Source of the DNA: Caulobacter sp. UNC358MFTsu5.1
Lineage (GTDB): Bacteria > Pseudomonadota > Alphaproteobacteria > Caulobacterales > Caulobacteraceae
NCBI RefSeq assembly: GCF_000712075.1
Contig: NZ_JONW01000009.1
Coordinates: 124,001-188,000 of the forward strand
DNA length: 64,000 nucleotides
Direction: 5' to 3'
The translations under genes and the position numbers were made by a program. This document shows positions 1 through 9,041 of this stretch, in pieces; the stretch's first letter is position 1; each line of letters opens with the position of its first letter. The notes below the pieces were generated by a model. The model searched no databases, was not told where the DNA came from, and saw only the letters and a program-made list of their open reading frames with translations.

Positions 1-383
1 ACCTGGCCCTGGTCGCCGTGCTGCGGATGGGCTGCGCCCTGGAGCCCTATCTGCGGGTCTACACCGCCGAGATCGAGCCAAGGCACATCCTGGAGTTCAT
101 GGTCTTCGACGAGGACTTCCCGCGCTCGATCCGCTTCGCCACCAGCCAGATCGAGAAGCACCTCAGCGAATTGGCCCGCCACGTCGAGGCCACGGGCCGC
201 GCGGCGCCCGAACGGCTGGCCGGCCGCCTCAAGGCCCGGCTGGAGTTCGCCGACGTCGGCGAGTTGGAGAGCCAGGGCGCCGGCGAACTGCTGACCACCG
301 TGGCCAACGAATGCGCCCGCATCCACCAGGCGATCTACGAGACCTTCGTCGCCTATCCCCTGGAAATGCGCCTGCCTGCTTGA
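1..383 (+). CDS. Alpha-E domain protein (DUF403), C-terminal part
   Basis: The frame is open from the left edge of the window, so only the last ~127 residues of the protein are present. The helical sequence (RMGCALEPYLRVYTAE near the edge, then regular amphipathic helices) fits the alpha-E superfamily, a helical family of unknown biochemical role. Alpha-E genes are usually found beside an ATP-grasp-like DUF404/407 gene and a transglutaminase-like gene. Here the transglutaminase-like gene follows 16 bp downstream on the same strand, which supports the call and suggests one operon. The true start lies outside the window; the GTG at 18 is just an internal valine codon. Confidence 0.75.
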   Translation, partial: LALVAVLRMGCALEPYLRVYTAEIEPRHILEFMVFDEDFPRSIRFATSQIEKHLSELARHVEATGRAAPERLAGRLKARLEFADVGELESQGAGELLTTVANECARIHQAIYETFVAYPLEMRLPA

Positions 384-399
384 GAATTGGAATCCCGCC

Positions 400-1395
400 G
401 TGCTGCTCGAGATCCGCCACGTCACCCAGTACCATTACGAACAGCCCGTCCGCGAAAGCCTGATGGAGCTGTGGATGCAGCCGCAGAAGGGCGCGCGCCA
501 GCGGCTGGTCAGCTTCGAGCTGGACATCGAGCCGGCGGCCCAGGTGTTCTCGTACGCCGACAGCTTCGGCAACGCCGTCTATCATTTCGACGTGCCCCAG
601 CCGCACGACGGCCTGACCATCATCGCCCGCTCCGCCGTCGAGACCGAGCCGGTGCACGAATGGCCCCTGCCGCTGGACATGGGCGAGTGGGAGCGGCTGA
701 AGAGCGCCTTCGTGCGCGGCGAGTGCTTCGACTATCTGCGGCCCCATGGCTTCGTCCAGGTGACGCCCGCCCTCGAGACGTTCATCGCCGAGCACGATCT
801 GGACGCCCTGCGCCGCAAGGACCCGTTCTCGGCCGTCCAGGCGCTGTGCGATACGATCTACCGGGCCTTCGAGTACCAGCCCGGGGTCACCGACGCCGAC
901 AGCCCCATCGACCTGGCGCTGAGCGCCGGCCGGGGCGTCTGCCAGGACTTCGCCCACGTCATGCTGGCCGTCTGCCGCGCCTGGGGCATCCCCGCCCGGT
1001 ACGTCTCCGGCTATCTGTTCACCGACCGCGAGGCCGGCGACCGCTCCGACCCCGACGCGACCCACGCCTGGGTCGAGGTGTTCCTGCCCAGCTATCGCTG
1101 GGTGGGGTTCGATCCGACCAACAATGTCATGACCGGCGAGCGCCATGTCGCCGTGGCCGTGGGCCGCGACTACAGCGACGTCACCCCGTCGCGCGGCGTC
1201 TACAAGGGCGATTCCGAGAGCCACCTGGCCGTCGGCGTCTCGGTGCGCCGGGCGCGGGCGGCGGTGGCCGAGCCGGAGTTCCTGCGCCTGCCCCGCCCCG
1301 CCGCCCCGCTGGGCTCGGCCAACCGCCGCCGGGCCAGCGCCGACGCCATCCGCGAACAGCAGCAGCGCCAACAGCAGCAGCAACAGCAGCAGTAG
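400..1395 (+). CDS. Transglutaminase-like cysteine protease family protein with polyglutamine tail
   Basis: This 331-residue protein has the bacterial transglutaminase-like layout: an N-terminal beta domain (residues 1-90, LLEIRHVTQYHYEQPV) and then the papain-like core. The catalytic triad is visible as Cys181 (GRGVCQDFAH), His222 (THAWVEVF) and Asp238 (GFDPTNN). Family members are thought to be peptidases or amidases acting on isopeptide-type bonds; the substrate is unknown. It lies just after the alpha-E gene, its usual partner. The start is a GTG without a clear ribosome-binding site. The last 20 residues are almost entirely glutamine, encoded by a CAG/CAA run at 1357-1392. This tail is not part of the family fold and may vary in length between strains. 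Confidence 0.85.
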   Translation: MLLEIRHVTQYHYEQPVRESLMELWMQPQKGARQRLVSFELDIEPAAQVFSYADSFGNAVYHFDVPQPHDGLTIIARSAVETEPVHEWPLPLDMGEWERLKSAFVRGECFDYLRPHGFVQVTPALETFIAEHDLDALRRKDPFSAVQALCDTIYRAFEYQPGVTDADSPIDLALSAGRGVCQDFAHVMLAVCRAWGIPARYVSGYLFTDREAGDRSDPDATHAWVEVFLPSYRWVGFDPTNNVMTGERHVAVAVGRDYSDVTPSRGVYKGDSESHLAVGVSVRRARAAVAEPEFLRLPRPAAPLGSANRRRASADAIREQQQRQQQQQQQQ

Positions 1396-1419
1396 ACCGC
1401 CCGGCCCGACGCATCCTAG

Positions 1420-1431
1420 GTTAGCGCTAAC
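1420..1431. promoter_or_regulatory. LacI-type operator candidate (GTTAGCGCTAAC)
   Basis: A perfect 12-bp palindrome, GTTAGCGCTAAC, lies 27 bp before the start of the DUF418 gene. The shape (TTAGCGCTAA with a central CG) is typical of operators bound by LacI-family sugar regulators in Caulobacter and its relatives. No LacI-type gene is in the window, so the regulator is unknown. A weaker relative of the site occurs at 24348-24361. Confidence 0.5.
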
Positions 1432-1457
1432 AAAGCGACGACCTGGGGAGGGCGCGG

Positions 1458-2636
1458 ATGTCGGAAGGGCCGAACGGGGCGTCGCCCCGCCTGGCGATCG
1501 TGGACGGTCTGCGGGGCTATGCCCTGATTGGCCTGTTCCTGGTCCACATGCTGGAATATTTCGAGCTCTACTGGTCCGACCCGACGCCCAATCCGGTGAC
1601 CACGGCGGTCTTCACCCTGTTCATGGGCAAGACCTTCTCGCTGCTGGCCCTGTGCTTCGGCTTCAGCTTCTTCGTGATGATGGACGGCGCCGCGCGGCGG
1701 GGCCAACCGTTCGCCGGGCGCTTCGCCTGGCGGCTGACCCTGCTGGCGGGGATCGGCCTGCTGCACGGCCTGGTCTATCGCGGCGACATCATCGTGGTGC
1801 TGGCCCTGGCGGGCTTCGTCCTGATCCCGTTCGACAAGGTCCGCTCCAACCGCGCGCTGCTGGCCGTGGCCGGGCTCTGCTTCCTGCAGCCGTACATCCT
1901 GCTGTGGATCGCGGCGGGCGCGGCCGGCGCGCCGTGGGCGCTGAACAAGCCGCACTTCTTCTCCGATCCGGCCATGGCCGTCTATCTGAGCGGCGACCTC
2001 GGCCAGGTGCTGCGGGCCAACCTCTGGGAGGGCCAGGTCAACAAGTGGTGGTTCTTCATCGAGACCGGCCGCTGCGTGCAGGTGCTGGGCCTGTTCCTGA
2101 TCGGGCTGGTGCTGGGCCGGATCGGCTTCTTCGCCGACCTGGGGCGGTTCGCCCGGGGCCGCGCCGTGGCCCTGGCCGCCGTGATCCTGTTCGCGGCGGT
2201 CTGCTACGTCCTGAAGGCCAGGACCGGCGGCCATCACAGCGGTCCGGTCTTCTGGGCCAACATGCTGTTCGGCGGCTGGTTCGACCTGTCGTGCATGGCC
2301 GCCTCGGTGCTGGTCTTCATCCTGCTGTGGCGGGCCGGGGGCGAGGCGGTGCTGCGCGCCCTGGTCCCGGTGGGGCGCATGACCCTGACCCTCTATGTCG
2401 CCCAGTCGCTGGTGTTCATCCCGCTGTTCTACCCGCTGGGCCTGGGCCTCTACGCGAAGATCACCCCCGCCCTCGCCCTGACCGCCGGCCTGATCGCCGT
2501 GGCGGCGCAGCTGCTGCTGGCCTCGGCCTGGTTCAAGGCCTTCCGCTACGGCCCGCTGGAATGGCTGTGGCGGTGCGGGACGCGCCGGTCGCTCGACATC
2601 CCGTTCCGGCGCCGGCCCGAGCCCCAACCCGTCTAG
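1458..2636 (+). CDS. DUF418 family membrane protein
   Basis: This 392-residue polytopic membrane protein starts with the conserved N-terminal signature of DUF418/YeiB-like proteins (LAIVDGLRGYALIGLFLVHM). That segment resembles the acyltransferase-3/heparan acetyltransferase group. About ten hydrophobic segments follow, and the last ~160 residues form the DUF418 part, containing GRMTLTLYVAQSLVFIPLFY. The role is unknown; many members are thought to move or modify acyl or small polar groups at the membrane. The ATG is preceded by GGGGAGGGCGC, a good ribosome-binding site. The LacI-like palindrome just upstream suggests sugar-responsive control. It converges on cysA with a 13-bp gap. Confidence 0.8.
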   Translation: MSEGPNGASPRLAIVDGLRGYALIGLFLVHMLEYFELYWSDPTPNPVTTAVFTLFMGKTFSLLALCFGFSFFVMMDGAARRGQPFAGRFAWRLTLLAGIGLLHGLVYRGDIIVVLALAGFVLIPFDKVRSNRALLAVAGLCFLQPYILLWIAAGAAGAPWALNKPHFFSDPAMAVYLSGDLGQVLRANLWEGQVNKWWFFIETGRCVQVLGLFLIGLVLGRIGFFADLGRFARGRAVALAAVILFAAVCYVLKARTGGHHSGPVFWANMLFGGWFDLSCMAASVLVFILLWRAGGEAVLRALVPVGRMTLTLYVAQSLVFIPLFYPLGLGLYAKITPALALTAGLIAVAAQLLLASAWFKAFRYGPLEWLWRCGTRRSLDIPFRRRPEPQPV

Positions 2637-2649
2637 AAAGCTACCCGGC

Positions 2650-3669
<1,020 letters not shown>

Positions 3670-3693
3670 GGGGTCTGATCGTTCCGGTCTGAT

Positions 3694-4554
3694 CTAGTGG
3701 CCGCCGCCGCGCTTGACGTCGGGTTGGGCGATCTCGAGCGCGCTCTTGAGCACCAGGGTCACGATCGCCAGCAGGCACAGCAAGGCGGCGACGGCGAAGG
3801 CGGAGACGAAGTCGTACTCGTTGTACAGAATCTCGACGTGCAGCGGCATGGTGTTGGTCAGGCCGCGGATGTGGCCGCTGACCACCGAGACGGCGCCGAA
3901 CTCGCCCATGGCCCGGGCGTTGCACAGCAGCACGCCGTACAGCAGGCCCCAGCGGACGTTGGGCGCGGTCACCCGCCAGAAGGTGTAGAGGCCCGACGCG
4001 CCCATCGAGACGGCCGCCTCCTCCTCCGACACGCCCTGCTCCTGCATCAGCGGGATCAGTTCGCGGGCGATGAACGGGAAGGTCACGAAGATCGTGGCCA
4101 GCACGATGCCCGGGATGGCGAAGATGATCTTGATGTCGTGGTCGATCAGGCGCTCGCCGAACCAGCCCTGCAGGCCGAAGACCAGCACGTAGATCAGGCC
4201 CGCCACGACCGGCGACACCGAGAACGGCAGGTCGATCAGGGTGATCAGCAGCGGCTTGCCGGGGAAGTCGTGCTTGGCGATCGCCCAGGCGGCGCACAGG
4301 CCGAACACGGCGTTGAACGGCACGGCGATGCCGGCGGTGATCAGGGTCAGCTTGATCGCGGCCCAGGCGTCGGGCGTCGAGACCGCGGCGATCGCGGGGC
4401 CCAGCCCCTTGCGCAGCGCTTCGGCGAACACCGCGGCCAGCGGCAGGATCAGGACCAGGCCCAGGAAGGCCAGGACCAGGCCGATGACCACGACCTTGGC
4501 CCACAGCGGATCGTCGGTCGGGTGGCGGGCGTGGGCCCGGGACGGAGCGGCCAT
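3694..4554 (-). CDS. cysW: Sulfate ABC transporter permease CysW
   Basis: This 286-residue inner-membrane permease is one half of the sulfate translocation channel. It has six hydrophobic segments and the EAA loop that docks on CysA (residues ~180-200, [23 protein letters not shown]). The CysW-typical [13 protein letters not shown] and [17 protein letters not shown] segments are present. I chose the ATG at 4554 because it overlaps the cysT stop by one base (TGATG), giving translational coupling, and because the encoded [20 protein letters not shown] start fits the family length. The C-terminus ends in a short charged tail (DVKRGGGH). The frame stays open further upstream, but that part is only the shadow of cysT. 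Confidence 0.92.
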   Translation of the reverse strand: MAAPSRAHARHPTDDPLWAKVVVIGLVLAFLGLVLILPLAAVFAEALRKGLGPAIAAVSTPDAWAAIKLTLITAGIAVPFNAVFGLCAAWAIAKHDFPGKPLLITLIDLPFSVSPVVAGLIYVLVFGLQGWFGERLIDHDIKIIFAIPGIVLATIFVTFPFIARELIPLMQEQGVSEEEAAVSMGASGLYTFWRVTAPNVRWGLLYGVLLCNARAMGEFGAVSVVSGHIRGLTNTMPLHVEILYNEYDFVSAFAVAALLCLLAIVTLVLKSALEIAQPDVKRGGGH

Positions 4555-5435
4555 CAGACGAACCTCCGCGACCAGGCCTGGATGGCGTTGATGACCAGCA
4601 GCATCAGGAACGAGACGGCCAGCATGACCAGGGCGATGGCCGCGGCGTTGGCGTATTCGAACTGCTCCAGCTGGATGATGATCAGCAGCGGCGCGATCTC
4701 GGACTTGTAGGGCATGTTGCCGGCGATGAAGATCACCGAGCCGTACTCGCCCACCCCTCTGGCGAAGGCCAGGGCGAAGCCGGTCAGCCAGGCGGGGCCC
4801 AGGGCCGGCAGGATGATCCGGCCGATGGTGGCGAAGCGCCCGGCGCCCAGGCTGGCGGCGGCTTCCTCGACGTCGGCCGACAGGTCGCGCATCACCGGCT
4901 CCAGGGTGCGGACCACGAACGGCAGGCCGATGAAGATCAGGGCGATGGTGACGCCGACGGGGTTGTAGGCGGCCTTGATCCCCAGCGGGGTCAGGTACTG
5001 CCCGACCCAGCCGTTGGGGGCGTAGAGGGTGGCCAGGGAGATGCCGGCCACGGCGGTGGGCAGGGCGAACGGCAGGTCGACCAGGGCGTTGACCACGGCC
5101 TTGCCGGGGAACTCGTAGCGGACCAGGGCCCAGGTGGTCAGCACGCCGAACACCCCGTTGATCACGGCGGCGACGAAGGCCGCGCCGAAGGTCAGGCGAT
5201 AGGCGGCGACGGCGCGCTCGGAAAAGGCGGCGGCCAGGAACTGGCTCGGCGACAGGCTGGAGGCCTTGATGGCCACGGCCGACAGCGGGATCAGCACGAT
5301 CAGCGACAGGACCGTCAGGGTGACGCCCAGGGTCAGGCCGAAGCCGGGAATGGCCGAGCGGCGTCGGAACAGCGGTCGTCGCGGCCCCTTGATCCCGGAA
5401 GGACGGGCGGCTGCGGGAATCGTCTCGGCGGTCAT
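4554..5435 (-). CDS. cysT: Sulfate ABC transporter permease CysT (CysU)
   Basis: This is the second membrane subunit of the sulfate importer, 293 residues from the ATG at 5435 ([14 protein letters not shown]). An ATG 48 bp further upstream would only add a poorly conserved leader. It has six transmembrane segments, the [19 protein letters not shown] segment typical of CysT, and the EAA loop ([22 protein letters not shown]). It is the first gene of the cysTWA operon and its stop overlaps the cysW start. Upstream lies about 800 bp without genes. No sulfate-binding protein gene (sbp/cysP) precedes it, so the binding protein must be encoded elsewhere. Confidence 0.92.
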   Translation of the reverse strand: MTAETIPAAARPSGIKGPRRPLFRRRSAIPGFGLTLGVTLTVLSLIVLIPLSAVAIKASSLSPSQFLAAAFSERAVAAYRLTFGAAFVAAVINGVFGVLTTWALVRYEFPGKAVVNALVDLPFALPTAVAGISLATLYAPNGWVGQYLTPLGIKAAYNPVGVTIALIFIGLPFVVRTLEPVMRDLSADVEEAAASLGAGRFATIGRIILPALGPAWLTGFALAFARGVGEYGSVIFIAGNMPYKSEIAPLLIIIQLEQFEYANAAAIALVMLAVSFLMLLVINAIQAWSRRFV

Positions 5436-5624
5436 CGGGTGATCGTCGTCCAGCATCCGCGTGGGGCTCCGCAACGGAGCCATGAAAACAAGAACGCGCC
5501 AAGCGCCGAAAAGAGCGCCGGGCGTAGTGAAGCTGAGCGGCTTAAATCCCTACACGACCAGTGGGGTCAATTGAGTTCGTCGAAGGCGGGGGCCAGAAAA
5601 ACTGTGGGGGGCCCGTTCTCCGAC

Positions 5625-5701
5625 GGCGACATGCCCTCGGGCGTGTCCCCGGGTCTTGGCTCCGTGGAGGCTGATGGGGACACGCGCGAGCGCATGTCCC
5701 C
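5625..5701. repeat. GGGGACA inverted-repeat element, degenerate copy
   Basis: Two 26-bp arms (5625-5650 and 5676-5701) face each other across a 25-bp spacer. The arms pair at 23 of 26 positions. Each arm is also a hairpin of its own, ending in GGGGACA and TGTCCCC (first arm GGCGACA). The spacer ends in CTGAT and contains a small GGCTCC/GGAGGCT inverted repeat. The layout, arm sequence and spacer length match the element at 23220-23306, so these are two copies of one dispersed family. Confidence 0.85.
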
Positions 5702-6267
5702 GGCCGGGAAACCCGGCGGGTGATGGGAAGGGTGCGAAGCGCCCGGGCCTCGCCCGGATGATTTGCAGTTTTGAATACCGTTTCGACGAAGACAGGCGCT
5801 TCGCGTGGAGCCGTTATCCGGAAGCCTTCGGATCGCGGATTTTTAACCCGCTCCGATGGAGGCCCCCGACGGGCGGGGTGCTGGCCGCACCCCGGACCGC
5901 CTGGGCGATTTCAGCCCAGGCCTGCCGGCCCGATCCGCCTACCCCGAGCGCCGGAGCTTCGTCGCGACTGAGGCGAACCTGCTCCAACTCCAACCCAGGG
6001 CGTCTCCGAGGAGACATGACGGACAAGCCTTCCCGCTCGTCCACCCCCGAAAGCCGCATCGGTCGCCGTACGTGCGCCCTCCCCCGCCTTCAGGTGACGA
6101 GCATTATGCGGCCGCCCGGAAGCCCAAGGATCGGAAACGAGTATTTTCCTCCATCACGTTGATTTCGTTGAACTCGATTTCAGATTCGACGGGGATGGAC
6201 GCGTCGCGCGATGGACAGCGTGTTCGTCGCATGGTTGAACAAGCTTCAGTTCAAGGGGGCTTCAGAC
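5702..6267. other. Long non-coding region with several stable hairpins
   Basis: I see no convincing gene between cysT and the membrane protein at 6268. Several perfect short stems follow each other: CCGGGC/GCCCGG near 5740-5755, CGGGGTGC/GCACCCCG near 5876-5896 and GCCTGGGC/GCCCAGGC near 5901-5923. Base use does not show the strong third-position GC bias of the flanking genes. A small RNA or a long structured leader is possible. I could not match it to tmRNA, RNase P RNA, 6S RNA or a riboswitch by eye. The region nearest 6268 is relatively AT-rich and probably holds that gene's promoter. Confidence 0.4.
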
Positions 6268-7065
6268 ATGACCGACACGACCGCCGCTTCGCGCCGATTT
6301 GAGATTGGACGCGTGATTTCAGGAACCTTCGGCGTCATCGGCCGCAATTTCGGTGCGTTCGCGCTGATGGCCCTGCTGCTGGGCGGCCTGCCCAACCTCC
6401 TGGTCAGTTTCGGCCAGCTCTGGATCGCCGGCGGCGTCAAGACCTTCTCGCCTCAGGTGTTCGCCGGCTCGGCCGTGGGCCTGATCGTCATGATGGTCGC
6501 CGCGTTCGTGCTGCAGGCCGCGATCGTCCACGCGACCGTGGCGGACCTGAACGGCCGCCGCGTGGTGGTGGGCGAGAGCCTCAAGGCGGGGCTCAGCAAC
6601 TGGCTGCCGCTGCTCGGCCTGGCCATCCTGATGGGCCTGGGCCTGATGCTCGGCTTCCTGCTGCTGATCGTGCCCGGGATCATCCTGGCGGTGATGTGGT
6701 CGGTCGCCGTGCCGGCCAAGGTGGTGGAGAAGATCGGCGTGACCGACGCCTTCCAGCGCAGCCGCGACCTGACCCGCGGACGCCGCTGGGCGATCTTCGG
6801 CCTGTTCGTCATCTACGTGATCGCCCTGTGGATCGTGGAAGCGCTGATCATGGCCGCCGCGATGCCGTTCATCCTGTCCAAGGGCCTGCCGACGCCGGAC
6901 TCGGTCGGCCTCACCACCGTGAACGTCGCCACCATGATCGCTTCCGCCCTGATCGCCACCATCACCACCCTGGTCAGCACGGCCGGCGGCGCGACCCTCT
7001 ATTCCGAACTGCGCGGTACGCGCGAAGGCGTCGGCCCCGAAGCCATGGCCTCGGTGTTCGACTGA
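6268..7065 (+). CDS. Polytopic membrane protein of unknown function (paralogue of next gene)
   Basis: This 265-residue protein has a short cytoplasmic start (MTDTTAASRRFEIGRVISGTFGVIGRNFGAF) followed by about six hydrophobic segments. The central VPGIILAVMWSVAVPAKVVEKIGVTDAFQRSRDLTRGRRWAIFG region is typical of YciC/DUF975-like or glycerophosphodiesterase-membrane-domain-type proteins. I chose the ATG at 6268 because it has AAGGGGGC upstream; a start at 6211 is possible but has weaker support. The next gene begins 2 bp after its stop and is clearly a paralogue (same IPGII...VVPA.V.E..GV..SI.RS..LTR motif), so the pair is probably co-transcribed. The function is unknown. Confidence 0.75.
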   Translation: MTDTTAASRRFEIGRVISGTFGVIGRNFGAFALMALLLGGLPNLLVSFGQLWIAGGVKTFSPQVFAGSAVGLIVMMVAAFVLQAAIVHATVADLNGRRVVVGESLKAGLSNWLPLLGLAILMGLGLMLGFLLLIVPGIILAVMWSVAVPAKVVEKIGVTDAFQRSRDLTRGRRWAIFGLFVIYVIALWIVEALIMAAAMPFILSKGLPTPDSVGLTTVNVATMIASALIATITTLVSTAGGATLYSELRGTREGVGPEAMASVFD

Positions 7066-7067
7066 GC

Positions 7068-7814
7068 ATGGCCGACGCCGCCGCTCCCGGCCGGTTCAAC
7101 ACAGGGCGCGCCGTCAGGCGCGCCCTCGCCATGCTGAAACGCAACATCGCCGCCAATCTGGCGTGGGCCGTGGTCTTCACCGGCCTGCCTGACCTGGCGA
7201 TGGCCTACGCCAACCAACGTTTCTCCGAGGACGCGCCCTTCGGCTCGCTGGCGCGCTGGGGCTTCCTGGTCGGGACGATGCTGGCCTCCATGTTCGGCAT
7301 GACCGCGCTCCAGGCCGTGATCGCCCGTCGCACGGCCCTGGACGACAGCAACCGACGCGCGTCCTCCAGGAGTGTCTTCGGAGGCTCGAGCGACTACCTC
7401 GCCTTGGCGACCCTGGGCCTGGTCACGGGTCTCGGCATCGTCGCCGGCTACGCCCTTCTGGCCATTCCCGGGATCATTCTCTCGCTTGCCTGGTTCGTAG
7501 TGGTCCCTGCGATGGTGACCGAACGCCTGGGCGTGATGGAGTCGATCCGGCGCAGCAACGCCCTGACCCGCGAGGTCAGGGGAGAAATCTTCGGACTGTG
7601 GGTGGGAGTCGGGATCTTGAGCTTCCTCGCCGCCTGGGTGGGCGGCCTCGCCATCGACGCGCTGGGAATCCCGGCGCTCAGCCTCGTTGTCAGTTCCGCG
7701 ATCCAAGCCGTGATCGGCCTGGTGGACGCCATCCTCGTCGTGGCGGTCTATCAGGAACTGCGCGAGAGCCAGGAGGGCTCGCCCGCCGATCGCCTGGTCG
7801 AGGTCTTCGCCTAG
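7068..7814 (+). CDS. Polytopic membrane protein, paralogue of upstream gene
   Basis: This 248-residue membrane protein has the same plan as its upstream neighbour: an N-terminal amphipathic segment (GRAVRRALAMLKRNIAANLAW), several transmembrane helices and the shared core AIPGIILSLAWFVVVPAMV followed by RLGVMESIRRSNALTREVRGEIFG. The ATG lies 2 bp after the preceding stop, which points to translational coupling. The two proteins probably arose by tandem duplication and may form a heteromer, though nothing in the sequence names a substrate. It converges on the gene at 7831 with a 16-bp gap. Confidence 0.75.
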   Translation: MADAAAPGRFNTGRAVRRALAMLKRNIAANLAWAVVFTGLPDLAMAYANQRFSEDAPFGSLARWGFLVGTMLASMFGMTALQAVIARRTALDDSNRRASSRSVFGGSSDYLALATLGLVTGLGIVAGYALLAIPGIILSLAWFVVVPAMVTERLGVMESIRRSNALTREVRGEIFGLWVGVGILSFLAAWVGGLAIDALGIPALSLVVSSAIQAVIGLVDAILVVAVYQELRESQEGSPADRLVEVFA

Positions 7815-7830
7815 CGGCGCGCGATCGCGG

Positions 7831-8946
7831 TCACGCCCCGGTCGCCGCCGCCCCATCCCCGTCGTCCGAAGACTTGAAGAAGCTGTTGGCCTTCTCGACC
7901 AGCCACTTCAGCGCGTTCTCGGAGGCCAGGCCCGCGAACAGGCCCAGGGAGGCCAATGCGGGCGGGGACAGCTGGTTCACCGCCTGGGTGGCCTCGGTCG
8001 CCTGGGGCTGGATCAGGAAGCTGGCGCCCGCCGAGATGACGAAGAACACCGTGAACCCGGCCAGCGCCCCCAGCAGCGGCCGCACGCCGAACGCCATCCA
8101 GGTCCGGTCGGGCTCGCCCTTCGGCGCCGCCAGCATGCCGAGCTCGACATAGAGCGAATAGACGGCCGCCCCGATCGCCCCCATCAGCCCGGTGAAGCTG
8201 GCGACGATCACGCCCGACGGCAGGAAGAAGGCGAACTCGAACAACGGAATGGCGTGGCGTTGCTTGTTGAAGCTGAGCGCGACGGCCTTCTGGTCCTCGG
8301 TGGAGCCCTCGTCGGCGCCGACGGGGCCGGTGACGGGCTGGTCCGCCTGATCCGCCTGATCCGCCTGATCCGCCTGATCCGATGGGGCGGGCGGCTTGCT
8401 CCCGTTGTATTCCGCCTTGGCCGCGGCGAGCGCGGTTTCGGCGTGGCCGTTGCGATCCACCAGGTCGTCGCTGACGAACTGCGCGTTGCGATAGGCGTCG
8501 TAGAGCTGTTGGGCGGCCGCGACCCGCTTGGGGATCTCGGCCCCTTCGGCCCAGTCGTGCTGGTCGTTGTCGGTGACGATGTCGGCCAGGCATTGCTCCA
8601 GCTCGCAGGTCGGCTGGGCGTTGCGGAAGGTGATCCAGACCGAGTTGACGGCGGCAGTGCTCTTCTGCTTGGCCTCATCGACCCTCACCTTGGCCGCCCG
8701 GATTTTCTCGTCCAGCGCGGTCAGCTCCTGGCTGGTGGTTTCGATCTCGGCTTCCAGGGCGTTCAGGCGATCGGCAAGACGGCTGATCGTGAACGGGGCG
8801 AGGCGCGAATTGGCGCCGACCGCCACCCGCGCCGCCGACTGGGTCTCGATGACGGTGTAGAAGAAGGCGAAGATCGCCGGGACGAGGATGAACCAGACGA
8901 ACCCCAGCAGCACCCGGTTGGCGATCCGCATCCAAGACAGGTCCAT
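7831..8946 (-). CDS. Membrane protein with coiled coil and Asp-Gln-Ala tandem repeat
   Basis: This 371-residue protein is not recognised as a named family. Residues ~12-33 form a membrane segment (LLGFVWFILVPAIFAFFYTVIE). Residues ~55-100 form a likely coiled coil (SRLADRLNALEAEIETTSQELTAL is its start). Then comes a soluble stretch with three cysteines, the repeat SDQADQADQADQADQ, and two or three further hydrophobic segments in the C-terminal third. The layout suggests a membrane-anchored protein with an extracytoplasmic coiled-coil domain. The repeat sits in a probable linker, where length changes would be tolerated. No partner gene is evident. Confidence 0.65.
   Translation of the reverse strand: MDLSWMRIANRVLLGFVWFILVPAIFAFFYTVIETQSAARVAVGANSRLAPFTISRLADRLNALEAEIETTSQELTALDEKIRAAKVRVDEAKQKSTAAVNSVWITFRNAQPTCELEQCLADIVTDNDQHDWAEGAEIPKRVAAAQQLYDAYRNAQFVSDDLVDRNGHAETALAAAKAEYNGSKPPAPSDQADQADQADQADQPVTGPVGADEGSTEDQKAVALSFNKQRHAIPLFEFAFFLPSGVIVASFTGLMGAIGAAVYSLYVELGMLAAPKGEPDRTWMAFGVRPLLGALAGFTVFFVISAGASFLIQPQATEATQAVNQLSPPALASLGLFAGLASENALKWLVEKANSFFKSSDDGDGAAATGA
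8342..8381. repeat. 9-bp tandem repeat (TCCGCCTGA), four copies plus a partial one
   Basis: Four exact copies of a 9-bp unit and part of a fifth lie inside the gene at 7831-8946. Each unit encodes Asp-Gln-Ala in frame. Slipped-strand changes would add or remove three residues without a frameshift. Confidence 0.95.
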
Positions 8947-9041
8947 GCTCGATCGCTCCCCGAGAACGTTTCCACCCTCTCAGATTGCGCTCAAATATAT
9001 CTCTACCGCAACGTTATAACGACCGCCCCGCCACCTGGGCG

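Noticed and set aside
5814..6059. Minus-strand open frame of 81 codons in the structured gap
   Set aside because: There is no ribosome-binding site, no recognisable motif, and the reading contains the hairpins; it looks like chance in GC-rich DNA.
6016..6162. Short plus-strand frame starting ATGACGGACAAGCC
   Set aside because: GAGGAGAC lies upstream, but the codons lack the usual third-position bias and the sequence resembles no protein I know; kept as part of the non-coding region.
8342..8381. CRISPR-like repeat
   Set aside because: The repeats are adjacent 9-bp units inside a gene, without spacers.
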